Assembly (NCBI GenBank): GCA_019054805.1
Contig: JAHQIY010000049.1
Coordinates: 62,001 to 126,000, forward strand
Direction of reading: 5' to 3'
DNA length: 64,000 bases
Source: Brachionus manjavacas
Lineage: Eukaryota > Rotifera > Eurotatoria > Ploima > Brachionidae
Of this stretch, positions 38,610 to 48,783 are shown in pieces. The notes under the pieces were generated by a model. The model saw nothing but the letters and a program-made list of their open reading frames with translations, was not told the DNA's origin and made no database searches. The translations under genes were made by a program, and so were the position numbers. Position 1 is the first letter of the stretch. Each line of letters starts with the position of its first letter.

Positions 38610-39544
38610 ATGAGCAAAAATAATGTTCAAAATTTAATTTCATTTTATTTAAATGCGGAAATGCTCCAACCCGCAAAAAAAAAGCGCAACTACCGCACCG
38701 ACCCGCTCGACCTGGCCGTGCCCAGCTTCAAAGTCGACCAGTACAGGGTGGGCCCGGTGCCCTATAAAGAAGTCACATTCGCCAACCTAAACGACAACAT
38801 CGACCACAAATTTCAGCACGAAATGTGCGCCAAATACGGCGACATAGCCGAATGCCGCATCTACTACCATCCGAAGAGCCGCAAGCACCTCGACATGGCC
38901 AAGTGCATATTCGCGAGCGAGAAGTCGGAGCATCGAGCGCGCAAAAATGGTCGAGCAGCTGTGCATCCCGGCGCTGCCAGCTCAAGTAAAAGTCTGTCGC
39001 CGGCATCGTACACGAACTAAAGGAAGTTATACGCACGGACCTGTGCCGCAAGTACTTCGAGCACACCGCTTTTCTGCTGATCGACGAGTGGTTCGGCAGC
39101 GTGAGACTGTACGTGCCAGCTAACCTGCGGCCGATCACTCCGCCGTCGCCGCGCCTCGCCGACCGCAACAACAACCAGATGCACAAGCGCTACGAGCGAC
39201 ACCGGCGACGCTCGCCGTCCAGATCCCGCCGTCGATGATAACGTGATCGACACTACCGGCCCAGGCATCGACGACGCCGTTCGCCGCACAGATGACACGA
39301 CAGAGTGTCGCCGCGGACCCGCTCAAGCTCGTGTGACTCGCCGCCCGCTCCCACCAAGCGATTCAAATACACCACCACTCACTCTCCTGTACAAAGTGTA
39401 AATAATGCCAATCTAGACGACGACCGCGACTACTACCACAAATCAGACAAATCCCTGTGCATTTCAGCTCAAGCTCAAGCGCACAACAGGTCCTCGCACG
39501 CTTTTGCCGAATCAGACAAAAAAATTGTCACTGTTGTTGTTTAG
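38610..39544 (+). pseudogene. SETD1-like: SETD1-like histone methyltransferase, N-terminal half (RRM, central segment, RS-rich tail), broken
   Basis: SETD1 is the catalytic subunit of COMPASS, which methylates histone H3 lysine 4; its N-terminal RRM binds RNA and partner proteins. The frame from 38,610 encodes VPSFKVDQYRVGPVPYKEVT, FANLNDNIDHKF and IYYHPKSRKHL, a clear match to the SETD1 RRM. The end of the RRM (MVEQLCIPALPAQ, about 38,947) is in the next frame. From about 38,990 a third frame reads ELKEVIRTDLCRKYFEHTAF and LLIDEWF, recalling the conserved central segment of SETD1, then an Arg/Ser-rich tail. That frame stays coding-like to 39,544 but holds stops at 39,236 (TGA), 39,239 (TAA) and 39,293 (TGA), each one C-to-T change from CGA or CAA. 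The block is far richer in G and C than its surroundings. The several hundred residues that separate RRM and central segment in other animals are missing. The start at 38,610 is uncertain because the first codons are AT-rich and unlike SETD1. Confidence 0.72.
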
Positions 39545-39652
39545 AACGAGTGTGTGCGCTGCATTAGTGTTGATTAGTTGTGTTAGTTGTGCGATTGGGC
39601 ATAGTTGGACTGTCAAACAAGAAGAAGCCAATTTGGAAGAGAATAACAATGT

Positions 39653-39660
39653 TGTAAGAG
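39653..39660 (+). other. Candidate splice donor ending the first SETD1-like block
   Basis: TTGTAAGAG (intron from 39,654) closely fits a 5' splice site and follows acidic coding-like sequence (VKQEEANLEENNNV). If used with the acceptor at 43,336-43,337, the intron would be about 3.7 kb and would join the two SETD1-like blocks. Confidence 0.35.
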
Positions 39661-39876
39661 ATGGGAGAGCAAAGTGCAGATCAAAATGAAGAGAATATTT
39701 CGATTATTGATTCCATTATTGATTTGGTCATTAAGCAAACCCAGGACAAAAGAGACATGGTTGATTTGGTTGAAAAAAAGAGTGCAGAGTTTAAATTCAG
39801 CGCAATGATCAATGTTTTTTTTTTATTTGTTTATTTATTTTTGATGAAAAATTGTTTCCTTTTTTTTACCAAATAA
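39661..39876 (+). CDS. Small open frame with acidic start and hydrophobic C-terminus, unknown
   Basis: ATG at 39,661 opens 71 codons: a polar, acidic first part (MGEQSADQNEENISIIDS, then DLVIKQTQDKRDMVDLVE) and a last third that is a run of Phe, Leu and Val (MINVFFLFVYLFLM), possibly a membrane segment. The stop TAA at 39,874 overlaps an AATAAA at 39,872-39,877. A donor-like TTGTAAGAG lies just upstream at 39,652-39,660. The polar part may therefore be intron read-through at the end of the SETD1-like first half, or its original coding sequence in another frame. No family was recognised and a real protein is doubtful. Confidence 0.22.
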   Translation: MGEQSADQNEENISIIDSIIDLVIKQTQDKRDMVDLVEKKSAEFKFSAMINVFFLFVYLFLMKNCFLFFTK

Positions 39877-39879
39877 AGC

Positions 39880-40379
39880 CGGTTTTCTGACATTAAAATT
39901 AGGCTTAATTTGTGCATCTTTATTTTTTACTTTATTCTTTTCTTTTTTTTTTTAATTTTGAAAATTTTTACTTTAAAATTCTGTCTATGAGGCTCTAATA
40001 ACAATAAAAAAATAATATAATTCGATTCTGATATGTGTCCAATGCTTCCTTAATTTTCAATTTTATCTATCGATTTAAAGAATTTAATCAGTGAAATTTT
40101 TCATGCTTTAATATAAAAATATTTGTTCAGTCTTCCCCTTATTTAATTTTAAAAGTGCATTATTCTGTAATTGTAAACAATATAAATATTATAGAAATTT
40201 AACTAAAAGAGATAATTTAGTTCTGTAAAATGCTTAATTATAAGCAAATTTGCTTAGTGCAGTAAAATAAGTCTACGCCTTAAAAAGGTATTCCAATCAA
40301 GAGTGCAAATACATTGCAGAGTTTTTGCAGAAATATTTTTTTGGATTAAGCAAAGTTACTTAACCATTAAGCATTTTAA
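39880..40379. other. AT-rich stretch, probable intron sequence of the SETD1-like locus
   Basis: Poly-T and poly-A rich sequence with no open frame of interest and no recognised element. Confidence 0.45.
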
Positions 40380-41560
40380 AATTTTACAATTTCAATATAT
40401 AAATTTTTTGGTTATAATTTTCTTTTCATTCAATTTTATAAGTTAACAATTCCGTAATTTTAAAATTTTGTTTAATTTCTCATTAAATTACCAGTTCCAA
40501 AATTTTACAATTCTAGTTAAACATTTTTCTCATTCAATTTTGTAATTTCAAAATTTTTTTTAAATTTACCCCCTTTAAAAATTTACATATAAAAAATTTA
40601 ACTATTTTAGTTTAACATTTTTTGAATAATTATTACATCTAACAGAACAAAAATAATTGTTTTTGAGCTTGAATAAGCAATTTATTCCATCTGATTGAAT
40701 TTTCTGTGATTTGCTGCTGATAAAAAATTTTTTCTTCATGCTGAAGTAATTGTTTCTTCTAAATTTTTCCATTCATCATATGAAAAAACAAATTCATGAT
40801 GCTGAGGATTTTTTTCTGAATTAGTTGAGAGTTTTTCATTGCAACGTAGCTCTTCTAATATGTTTTTTTTAATCCCATTATCGTTTCGTTTCCATTTTAC
40901 ATATAAATTAAGGGCTACCAATTATAAATATTCTTTTGATTTTTAGAAGTATTTTCCAAAAATTTCAACGAAATGTGAACTAGACGTTCTGTGTCCTCCC
41001 TTCAAATCAGTCAAGCCTCTATCTTTCATATAATTGACAATTATATTTTTTAGTTTTTCTTTGATATCGAATTTTATAAGTTACCGATTTTAAAAGTTTT
41101 ATTTAATACCCCCCTAATAAAAATTTACAGCTAAAATAAACTATATTGGTTTAACATTCTTCCTCAATTGCAATTTTATAAGGTTACAATTCTGTAATTT
41201 TAATTTTGTTTAATTTCTTATTGAATTCTCTTATTAAATTTTACAATTCCAAAATTAAACTATTTTACTTTTATTTTTCTACTCGTTTAATTTTGTAATT
41301 AAACAATTCCGTAATTTTAAATATTTGTTTGAATTTCTTATTCAATTATTAAATCTCTTATTAAATTCCCTTTTAAAATTTTACAAATCCAATATTTAAA
41401 AATTCCGTAATTTTAAAATTATAGTTTAACATTTTTCCTCATTCAATTTTATTAGGTGACAATTCTTTAATTTAAATTTTATTATAATTTTACAATTTAA
41501 TAATTTTTAAAGTTTTAGTTTAAACTTCAATTTTGCAATTTTTTGATCAATGATATTAAT
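40380..41560. repeat. Old, diverged tandem or dispersed AT-rich repeat (two clusters)
   Basis: Phrases such as AATTCCGTAATTTTAAAAT, TTTAATTTCTTATTAAATT, AATTTTACAATTCCAAAATT and GTTTAACATTTTTCCTCATT recur in roughly the same order at 40,380-40,620 and at 41,060-41,530. The period is irregular, about 120-150 bp, with heavy divergence. An unrelated segment (about 40,620-41,040) separates the clusters. The pattern resembles the remains of a third, dead AT-rich satellite. It shares no clear unit with satellites A or B. Confidence 0.5.
40736..41029 (-). pseudogene. Two coding-like segments on the minus strand, family unknown
   Basis: On the minus strand ATG at 41,029 reads MKDRGLTDLKGGHRTSS then HFVEIFGKYF and a stop. 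A second frame (40,921-40,736) reads VALNLYVKWKRNDNG, then HHEFVFSYDEWKNLEETI and a stop. The mixed, hydrophilic residue use is unlike translations of the surrounding AT-rich repeat. The two may be exons or a frameshifted remnant of one gene, perhaps a transposable element inserted in the old repeat. No motif allows a family call. Confidence 0.22.
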
Positions 41561-43337
41561 CAATAATAACAAATTTTTTATTAAAAAATTAAATTAACAT
41601 TGTTTAAAATCCGATACTGAGTAATTTAGTACTAAACCAATTTAATACTTTGAATTTAGTCCTAAATTTTTATGTAAGAAACTAATACTAAATGTTTATT
41701 TTCAAATCAAAAATGCAAATTAAATATGCATCTTTTAAATTTGCAGAGTTTAGCAGAAATTGAATGATATCATATGATATGATGTCACAAATTAGTTTCC
41801 GGCAGTGTAAAAGCTATTTTAAATAATTAATTGTCTTTTTGAAAAGTTGTCAAAAACCGAATTCGAATCCAAAAAAACAATGACATGTATATTAGATTTA
41901 TTGAGACGTTACTTAAGTCACAATTTTGAAGTTTGATCTATTGATCAATTTTTTCTACTTTTTTATTTTTTGTTTATTTTAACAACTTTTTTAATTTAAA
42001 TAAAATATTAACAAAAAATTATAGTATTTAACTCGAATAGTAGTACAATCACTTTGTACAAACAGCCTAAAATACCCTAATTAATTAAATTATTAATAGA
42101 TGATTAGCTTAGAATTTTTATTTTTAATATTTTCTAGTTACTTGAAATGTCAAAATATTTAAAAAATTTAAATTTAACACAGTCAATTTAAAGAAATTAA
42201 TAATAAATACATAAATAATAAACTTGATATTTCAGCATTGAATACTTAGATTAAATTAAGTCAGCTATTAAATCCAAGTTTAAATTTATAATATTTGAAA
42301 AATTTTTGTTTAACGAAAATAATAATAATTTTAAAGCTGGTCAAAAATAAATTGAAAATTAAAAAAAAAAATTGCTGTTCAAAATATATGAGAATTTAGA
42401 TATTTAAAACGAGGAAAAATTTTTTGTTGGTGCTTCTAGTGCTAACGTTTTTTTTCGAAGGTTTAAAAGTCTAATAATTTTTTTTTTCTATTCATTCAAA
42501 AAGAAAAATAAGAATCTAATCTTAATTCTTTGGCTTTCAATCAAAATTTTTTTTAGAAAAAAAATATATTATTAACATTCCTGTTTTTATCTTATAAGAA
42601 ATTACTGTACTGCTATGATAAACTGTTTTTATAAAATTTTACGTACTTTTTCGAAATTTTCGTGATTTTACGTAAATTTACGTTAATTAAAATTGCTAAA
42701 GTAAAAAAAGTAAATTTCAGTCAATATAAAAAGGGCCAAAAAAATTGTAAAAATTATCTATTAATTTATAATGCATTGAATTTACATAAAAATATAATAA
42801 TTTAATAAGGGTTTTTTGGAGAAGCGGTGAAGGTTGGAGCAAAAAATTAAAGCAAAGCTAAATATTCAATAAATTTTTAAAAAATTTAAAATTTAAAAAA
42901 GTTTTAGCCTTAAAATCAAAAAAACATTTATTACTGTTTTTGTCAATATTAGAACTACACTTCTGAATATAAAAATTATTTTTTCTTTAGCTTTTGTTTG
43001 AGTTTAGCAAAATTTTTTAAAAAATGTTTAAGGATATTTTTTAGAAAATTATCAATAATTTAAATAAAACTGGGATTTAATATAACCAAATATACTTTTC
43101 TACAGTTTTTGCTCAAGACCGAATCGCTGCAAATTTAGATGTTTCAGGTTACGCTCCATAGTTTCATGAAAAAACTTGCTCCCAACTTTTTACCAAGGTT
43201 TGCTTTTTGGACATCACATTTAGGGTGAAATTTATAAATTGGGGTCTAATTTGATGCCTAAAATTAAATTGGGAATAATTAAGAATTAATTTTTCCAATT
43301 TCCAAAGCTTAGTTTGCCTACTTTTTTTGTTCTTAAG
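41561..43337. other. AT-rich stretch ending in a splice acceptor
   Basis: No gene or repeat was recognised over most of this span. It ends with CTTTTTTTGTTCTTAAG (acceptor at 43,336-43,337), directly before GC-rich SETD1-like coding sequence. It is best read as the 3' part of a long intron. Confidence 0.5.
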
Positions 43338-44463
43338 GCTGATGACGATGCAAAGATGGTGAAAAAGCGCACCAAAAAGTCCAAAAAAAAAGTCGACACA
43401 GAAAAGAGCGGCTGTGAGCCAGTGACAAAAAATCCTCTCCATTGCTGATATCTACTTTGCTTGAGAGACAAGACAACCTCAAAAAACAGCACTATTTGCT
43501 GATGAAACAGAAAGACGAGTCTCAGGGAGTTCGCATAGTGGATGCCAAGATGCAGATGCAAATATGGGAAGAGCACTTTTAAACGCCGAACATGCCTTGG
43601 CTAAAAGAAGAGAAGCCAAAGAGCTTGTCGCGTGAGCTGGTCAATTTACTGCCGCCGCCGGTCAAGCCGAAGAAAAAGAAGGCGGCCGCGGCGCTCGAAA
43701 AAAGCGGCCGAGAGTTCGCGAGGCGCACACGGGCCCACGATGACCAAATAATGAGGAGCTTCTTGACGCTGGGCCTGGACGCCGAGGACTTGCTGTACTT
43801 GAAGCGCGTGTATGACCAAATGATCGACCAGGAGAACTCGACAGATAAAGCTGTGGACGGCGAGTTGTGCGACATTGTCAGAAGGCTCAAGTGCACCGAG
43901 CGGGCCTACGCGTACCGGGACGACGCGCTGGTCGAGTGCGCGCGCGTCCGGCCCTATAGAAAGTTGACTCGCGACGAAAAAATAATGTTCAGGGAGCAAT
44001 TCAAGCAGAGCTTTTTGAGCTTGTCGCGATGATGATGAACGTGGGCTCGTCGGCGCTGGCGCACAACTCGTCCAGCGGGTCTAACATTGATGCTCTGGGC
44101 CAGGAGGTGTCGTCTATGTCGTCGGCCCGCGAGGCCCGCTCTCTCCAACGCAAACTAATGGCCTGCAATGAAGCACACGACTTTTTCAAGTATAGCCAGC
44201 TGAACCTGAGGAAAAAGTCGCTGAAATTCGGCAAGTTGGACATCCACGACTGGGGATTGTTCGCCTTGGAGACAATTGCGCCCGAGGAGTTTGTCATCCA
44301 GTATGTGGGCGAGACCATACGGCAATCGGTCGCCGATCATAGGGATAAGTGCTATAACGCCCAGGGCATTGGCAGTAGCTGCATGTTTCGCATTGATCAA
44401 GACACAATTGTTGACGCCACTAAATGCGGCAATTTGTCCCGGTTTATCAATCATTCCTGTGAT
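43338..44463 (+). pseudogene. SETD1-like: SETD1-like histone H3K4 methyltransferase, N-SET and first half of SET domain; frame broken, ends at a splice donor
   Basis: This block encodes the catalytic part of a COMPASS SET1 enzyme. It opens with a Lys-rich segment (ADDDAKMVKKRTKK). A helical stretch in another frame follows (LLERQDNLKKQHYLLMKQKD). An in-frame TAA at 43,580 precedes MPWLKEEKPKSL. N-SET follows: DDQIMRSFLTLGLDAEDLLY then LKRVYDQMIDQE, and [15 protein letters not shown] at the position of the CARSEGYY motif. After one more frame change near 44,000-44,028 comes [10 protein letters not shown], then the SET core: [55 protein letters not shown] and FINHSCD. The match to animal SETD1 in this core is very high, including the HDWGLFA and NHSC substrate and cofactor motifs. 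The block stops at GAT followed by GTAAGT, so the rest of SET (PNCYAK onward) and post-SET must be in a later exon, not seen in this window. Confidence 0.82.
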
Positions 44464-44470
44464 GTAAGTA
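44464..44470 (+). other. Canonical 5' splice donor inside the SET domain
   Basis: GAT followed by GTAAGTA. The preceding exon ends in phase 0 on the codon after NHSC. The intron opened here runs directly into the duplicated AT-rich segment and then satellite B. No acceptor followed by the expected PNCYAK-type codons was found to the window's end. Confidence 0.8.
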
Positions 44471-44477
44471 GACATTT

Positions 44478-45224
44478 TTTTTACTCTTTATTTTAGTAGT
44501 AATACCAAGTAACAGGTTTATTTATAAACTAACACAGGTTTATTTTAAAATTTTTTGAGCAGAATTTATTTTTAGTTTAGCTTTGGCTTTGTTAAGTTAG
44601 GATAATTAAAAAAACATTTTTCCGAAATTTTTTATTGCTGGTATAATTAATCAGAAAATTTTTTTGTATTATTTTCTTAATGTTTTTGATAGAATCCCAT
44701 CCTAAATTTTAAATCCAAAAGACTGGCTTGCTTTGAATACTTGAGTTAAATTAAAGGTTAAAATATTTTCATTTAAAAAAAATGCAATTTTTAATTAATA
44801 ATAATAACATAATAAAAAAAAATTTAGAAGACTAATGGAGCTGTCTGATTTTAACGTAATCCATCATAGTGATATACTAATTTGATTGAGAATAAAATTA
44901 ATTATTTAGTTTTGAAAGAAATACAAGATTGTTTGTTTCACGTTTAAAACTTACAGAAAAATTTGTAGTCCGAAATCCATATTTTTGTTAACTATTCAAA
45001 TTTTGTATCGGTATTTTTGTGTAAATTCACAACTAAACAAATTGGTCATAGAATTCTTCGAGTTAGTTTATTTGTTAATATTCAACAATTGGACGATATA
45101 CGAGAAGAATATAAAGGTAAAACAATTTATATTTGTTTTTAATTATTTCAATTTTCAAAGTCAACTCAATAAGTTTTGTATCAATATCAGTCTCGGGCAA
45201 ATTTAAATAAAAAAACCATAAATT
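44478..45224 (+). repeat. Segmental duplication, copy 1 (intronic, beside the SETD1 donor)
   Basis: This AT-rich non-satellite sequence starts at TTTTTACTCTTTATTTTAG, 14 bp inside the intron, and runs to the first satellite B monomer. It is repeated at 48,039-48,783. The only difference I see is a run of nine A's here against seven there (around 44,814-44,822). No gene was recognised; one exon-like stretch (44,969-45,116) is discussed under findings. Confidence 0.93.
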
Positions 45225-48038
45225 AAAATCAGGCTTTTGATTAGGAAATGGGAGAACAATTTCATAACTTGTATGAGAGAAGTGAAATTGGTCTTCCATA
45301 TTTTATTCAAAAGCCTGATATTAGTCTTGCGCATATTACAGTGACTAATAGCACAAAAAAATCAGTCTTTTGAATAGACATGGTAAAAACAATTTCATAA
45401 CTTGTATGAGAGAAGTGAAATTGGTCTTCCATATTTTATTCAAAAGCCTGATTTATATCTAAAGTTCATTCAAATACCTAAAAGCACAAACAAAATCAGT
45501 CTTTTGAATTAGACATGGTAAAAACAATTTCATAACTTATAAGAGAGAAGTGAAATTGGTTTCCCATATCTTATTCAAAAGCCTGATTTCAGTTTTGAGA
45601 TTAATTTAGAACTAAAAGGAAACAAAAATCAGGCTTTAATTGGGAAATGGGAGAACAATTTCATAAATTGTATGAGAAAAGTGAAATTGGTTTTCCATAT
45701 TTTATTTAAAAGCCTGATTTTAGTCTTAGCTTAATTAAGTAACTAAAAGGCAACAAAAATCAGGCTTTTGATAAGGAAATGGGAGAACAATTTCATAACT
45801 TATAAGAGAGAAGTGAAATTGGTTTCCCATATTTTATTCAAAAGCCTGATTTTAGTCTTAAGAAAATTTCAGTTACTAAAAGCACAAAAAAAATCAGTCT
45901 TTTGAATTAGACATGGTAAAAACAATTTCATAACTTGTATGAGAGAAGTGAAATTGGTTTTCCATATTTGTTTCAAAAGCCTGATTTATATCTAAAGTTC
46001 ATTCAAATACCTAAAAGCACAAAAAAATCAGTCTTTTGAATTAGACATGGTAAAAACAATTTCATAACTTATAAGAGAGAAGTGAAATTGGTTTCCCATA
46101 TCTTATTCAAAAGCCTGATTTCAGTTTTGAGATTAATTTAGAACTAAAAGGAAACAAAAATCAGGCTTTAATTGGGAAATGGGAGAACAATTTCATAAAT
46201 TGTATGAGAAAAGTGAAATTGGTTTTCCATATTTTATTTAAAAGCCTGATTTTAGTCTTAGCTTAATTAAGTAACTAAAAGGTAACAAAAATCAGGCTTT
46301 TGATTAGGAAATGGGTGGACAATTTCATAACTTGTATGAGAGAAGTGAATTTGGTTTTCCATATTTTATTCAAAAGCCTGATTTTAGTCTTAAGAAAATT
46401 TCAGTTACTAAAAGCACAAAAAAAATCAGTCTTTTGAATTAGACATGAAAAAAACAATTTCATTAGTTGGCTGAGAGAAGTGAAATTGGTTTCCCATATT
46501 TTATTTAAAAGCCTGATTTTAGTCTTGAGTTTAATTAAGTAACTAAAAGGAAACTAAAATCAGGCTTTTGATTAGGAAATGGGAGAACAATTTCATTACT
46601 TGGATAAGAGAAGTGAAATTGGTTTCCCATATTTTATTCAAAAGCCTGATTTTAGTCTAAAGCATATTACAGTGACTAATAGCACAAAAAAAATCAGTCT
46701 TTTGAATTAGACATGAAAAAAACAATTTCATAACTTGTATGAGAGAAGTGAAATTGGTTTTCCATATTTGTTTCAAAAGCCTGATTTATATCTAAAGTTC
46801 ATTCAAATACCTAAAAGCACAAAAAAAATCAGTCTTTTGAATTAGACATGGTAAAAACAATTTCATAACTTATAAGAGAGAAGTGAAATTGGTTTCCCAT
46901 ATCTTATTCAAAAGCCTGATTTCAGTTTTGAGATTAATTTAGAACTAAAAGGAAACAAAAATCAGGCTTTAATTGGGAAATGGGAGAACAATTTCATAAA
47001 TTGTATGAGAAAAGTGAAATTGGTTTTCCATATTTTATTTAAAAGCCTGATTTTAGTCTTAGCTTAATTAAGTAACTAAAAGGTAACAAAAATCAGGCTT
47101 TTGATTAGGAAATGGGTGGACAATTTCATAACTTGTATGAGAGAAGTGAAATTGGTTTCCCATATCTTATTTACAAGCCTGATTTTAGTCTTAGCTTAAT
47201 TAAGAAACTAAAAGTAAACAAAAATCAGGCTTTTGATTAGGAAATGGGAGAACCATTTCATAACTTAAATGAGAGAAGTGAAATTGGTTTCCCATATCTT
47301 ATTCAAAAGCCTGATTTCAGTTTTGAGCTTAATTAAGTAACTAAAATGAAACTAAAATCAGGCTTTTGATTAGGAAATAAGAGAACAATTTCATAACTTA
47401 TAAGAGAGAAGTGAAATTGGTTTTCCATATTTTTTTTAAAAGCCTGATTTTAGTCTTGAGATTAATTTAGTAACTAAAAGGAAACAAAAATCAGGCTTTT
47501 GATTAGGAAATGGGAGAACCATTTCATAACTTATATGAGAGAAGTGAAATTGGTTTTCCATATTTGTTTCAAAAGCCTGATTTATATCTAAAGTTCATTC
47601 AAGTACCTAAAAGCACAAAAAAATAAGGCTTTTGAATTAGACATGGTAAAAACTATTATAAATTGTATGAGAGAAGTGAAATTGGTTTTCCATATTTGTT
47701 TCAAAAGCCTGATTTATATCTAAAGTTCATTCAAATACCTAAAAGCACAAAAAAAATCAGTCTTTTGAATTAGACATGGTAAAAACAATTTCATAACTTG
47801 TATGAGAGAAGTGAAATTGGTTTCCCATATTTTATTCAAAAGCCTGATTTTAGTCTAAAGCTTATTACAGTGACTAATAGCACAAAAAAAATCAGTCTTT
47901 TGAATTAGACATGAAAAAAACAATTTCATAACTTGTATGAGAGAAGTGAAATTGGTTTTCATTTTTGTTTCAAAAGCCTGATTTATATCTAAAGTTCATT
48001 CAAATACCTAAAAGCACAAAAAAAATCAGTCTTTTGAA
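45225..48038 (+). repeat. Satellite B, first block (about 133-bp palindromic monomer)
   Basis: There are about 21 tandem monomers. Each contains ATCAGGCTTTTGATTAGG, AACAATTTCATAACTTG, GAGAGAAGTGAAATTGG, TATTCAAAAGCCTGAT and a linker. Two linkers alternate irregularly: one with AGCTTAATTAAGTAACT and one with ATCTAAAGTTCATTCAAATA plus CCTAAAAGCAC. A subtype with GGCTTTAATTGGGAAATGGG recurs at about 45,632, 46,164 and 46,964 (spacing 4 and 6 monomers). The block ends in mid-monomer at the second copy of the duplicated segment. Confidence 0.96.
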
Positions 48039-48783
48039 TTTTTACTCTTTATTTTAGTAGTAATACCAAGTAACAGGTTTATTTATAAACTAACACAGGT
48101 TTATTTTAAAATTTTTTGAGCAGAATTTATTTTTAGTTTAGCTTTGGCTTTGTTAAGTTAGGATAATTAAAAAAACATTTTTCCGAAATTTTTTATTGCT
48201 GGTATAATTAATCAGAAAATTTTTTTGTATTATTTTCTTAATGTTTTTGATAGAATCCCATCCTAAATTTTAAATCCAAAAGACTGGCTTGCTTTGAATA
48301 CTTGAGTTAAATTAAAGGTTAAAATATTTTCATTTAAAAAAAATGCAATTTTTAATTAATAATAATAACATAATAAAAAAATTTAGAAGACTAATGGAGC
48401 TGTCTGATTTTAACGTAATCCATCATAGTGATATACTAATTTGATTGAGAATAAAATTAATTATTTAGTTTTGAAAGAAATACAAGATTGTTTGTTTCAC
48501 GTTTAAAACTTACAGAAAAATTTGTAGTCCGAAATCCATATTTTTGTTAACTATTCAAATTTTGTATCGGTATTTTTGTGTAAATTCACAACTAAACAAA
48601 TTGGTCATAGAATTCTTCGAGTTAGTTTATTTGTTAATATTCAACAATTGGACGATATACGAGAAGAATATAAAGGTAAAACAATTTATATTTGTTTTTA
48701 ATTATTTCAATTTTCAAAGTCAACTCAATAAGTTTTGTATCAATATCAGTCTCGGGCAAATTTAAATAAAAAAACCATAAATT
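48039..48783 (+). repeat. Segmental duplication, copy 2 (embedded in satellite B)
   Basis: Near-identical copy of 44,478-45,224 at an offset of 3,559-3,561 bp. It sits between satellite B monomers on both sides. Its left junction (CTTTTGAATT then TTTACTC) cuts a monomer, while its right junction enters the array exactly as copy 1 does. The copied unit was therefore segment plus adjoining array, about 3.56 kb in all. Confidence 0.93.

Noticed and set aside
38773-39326. Three long minus-strand frames opposite the SETD1-like RRM block
   Set aside because: They are antisense shadows of GC-rich coding sequence, where stops are rare. The sense strand carries clear SETD1 motifs.
43286-44475. Several 90-117-codon minus-strand frames opposite N-SET and SET
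   Set aside because: Antisense shadows of the SETD1-like exon. No independent homology was seen.
44985-45206. 73-codon plus-strand frame, repeated at 48,544-48,765
   Set aside because: Very rich in Phe, Ile, Asn and Leu as expected of AT-rich DNA, with no motif. Its conservation is explained by the duplication.
45075-45299. 74-codon minus-strand frame present in both duplicated copies
   Set aside because: It straddles the boundary between the duplicated segment and satellite B, and its start is repeat-derived. Identity between copies reflects recent duplication, not selection.
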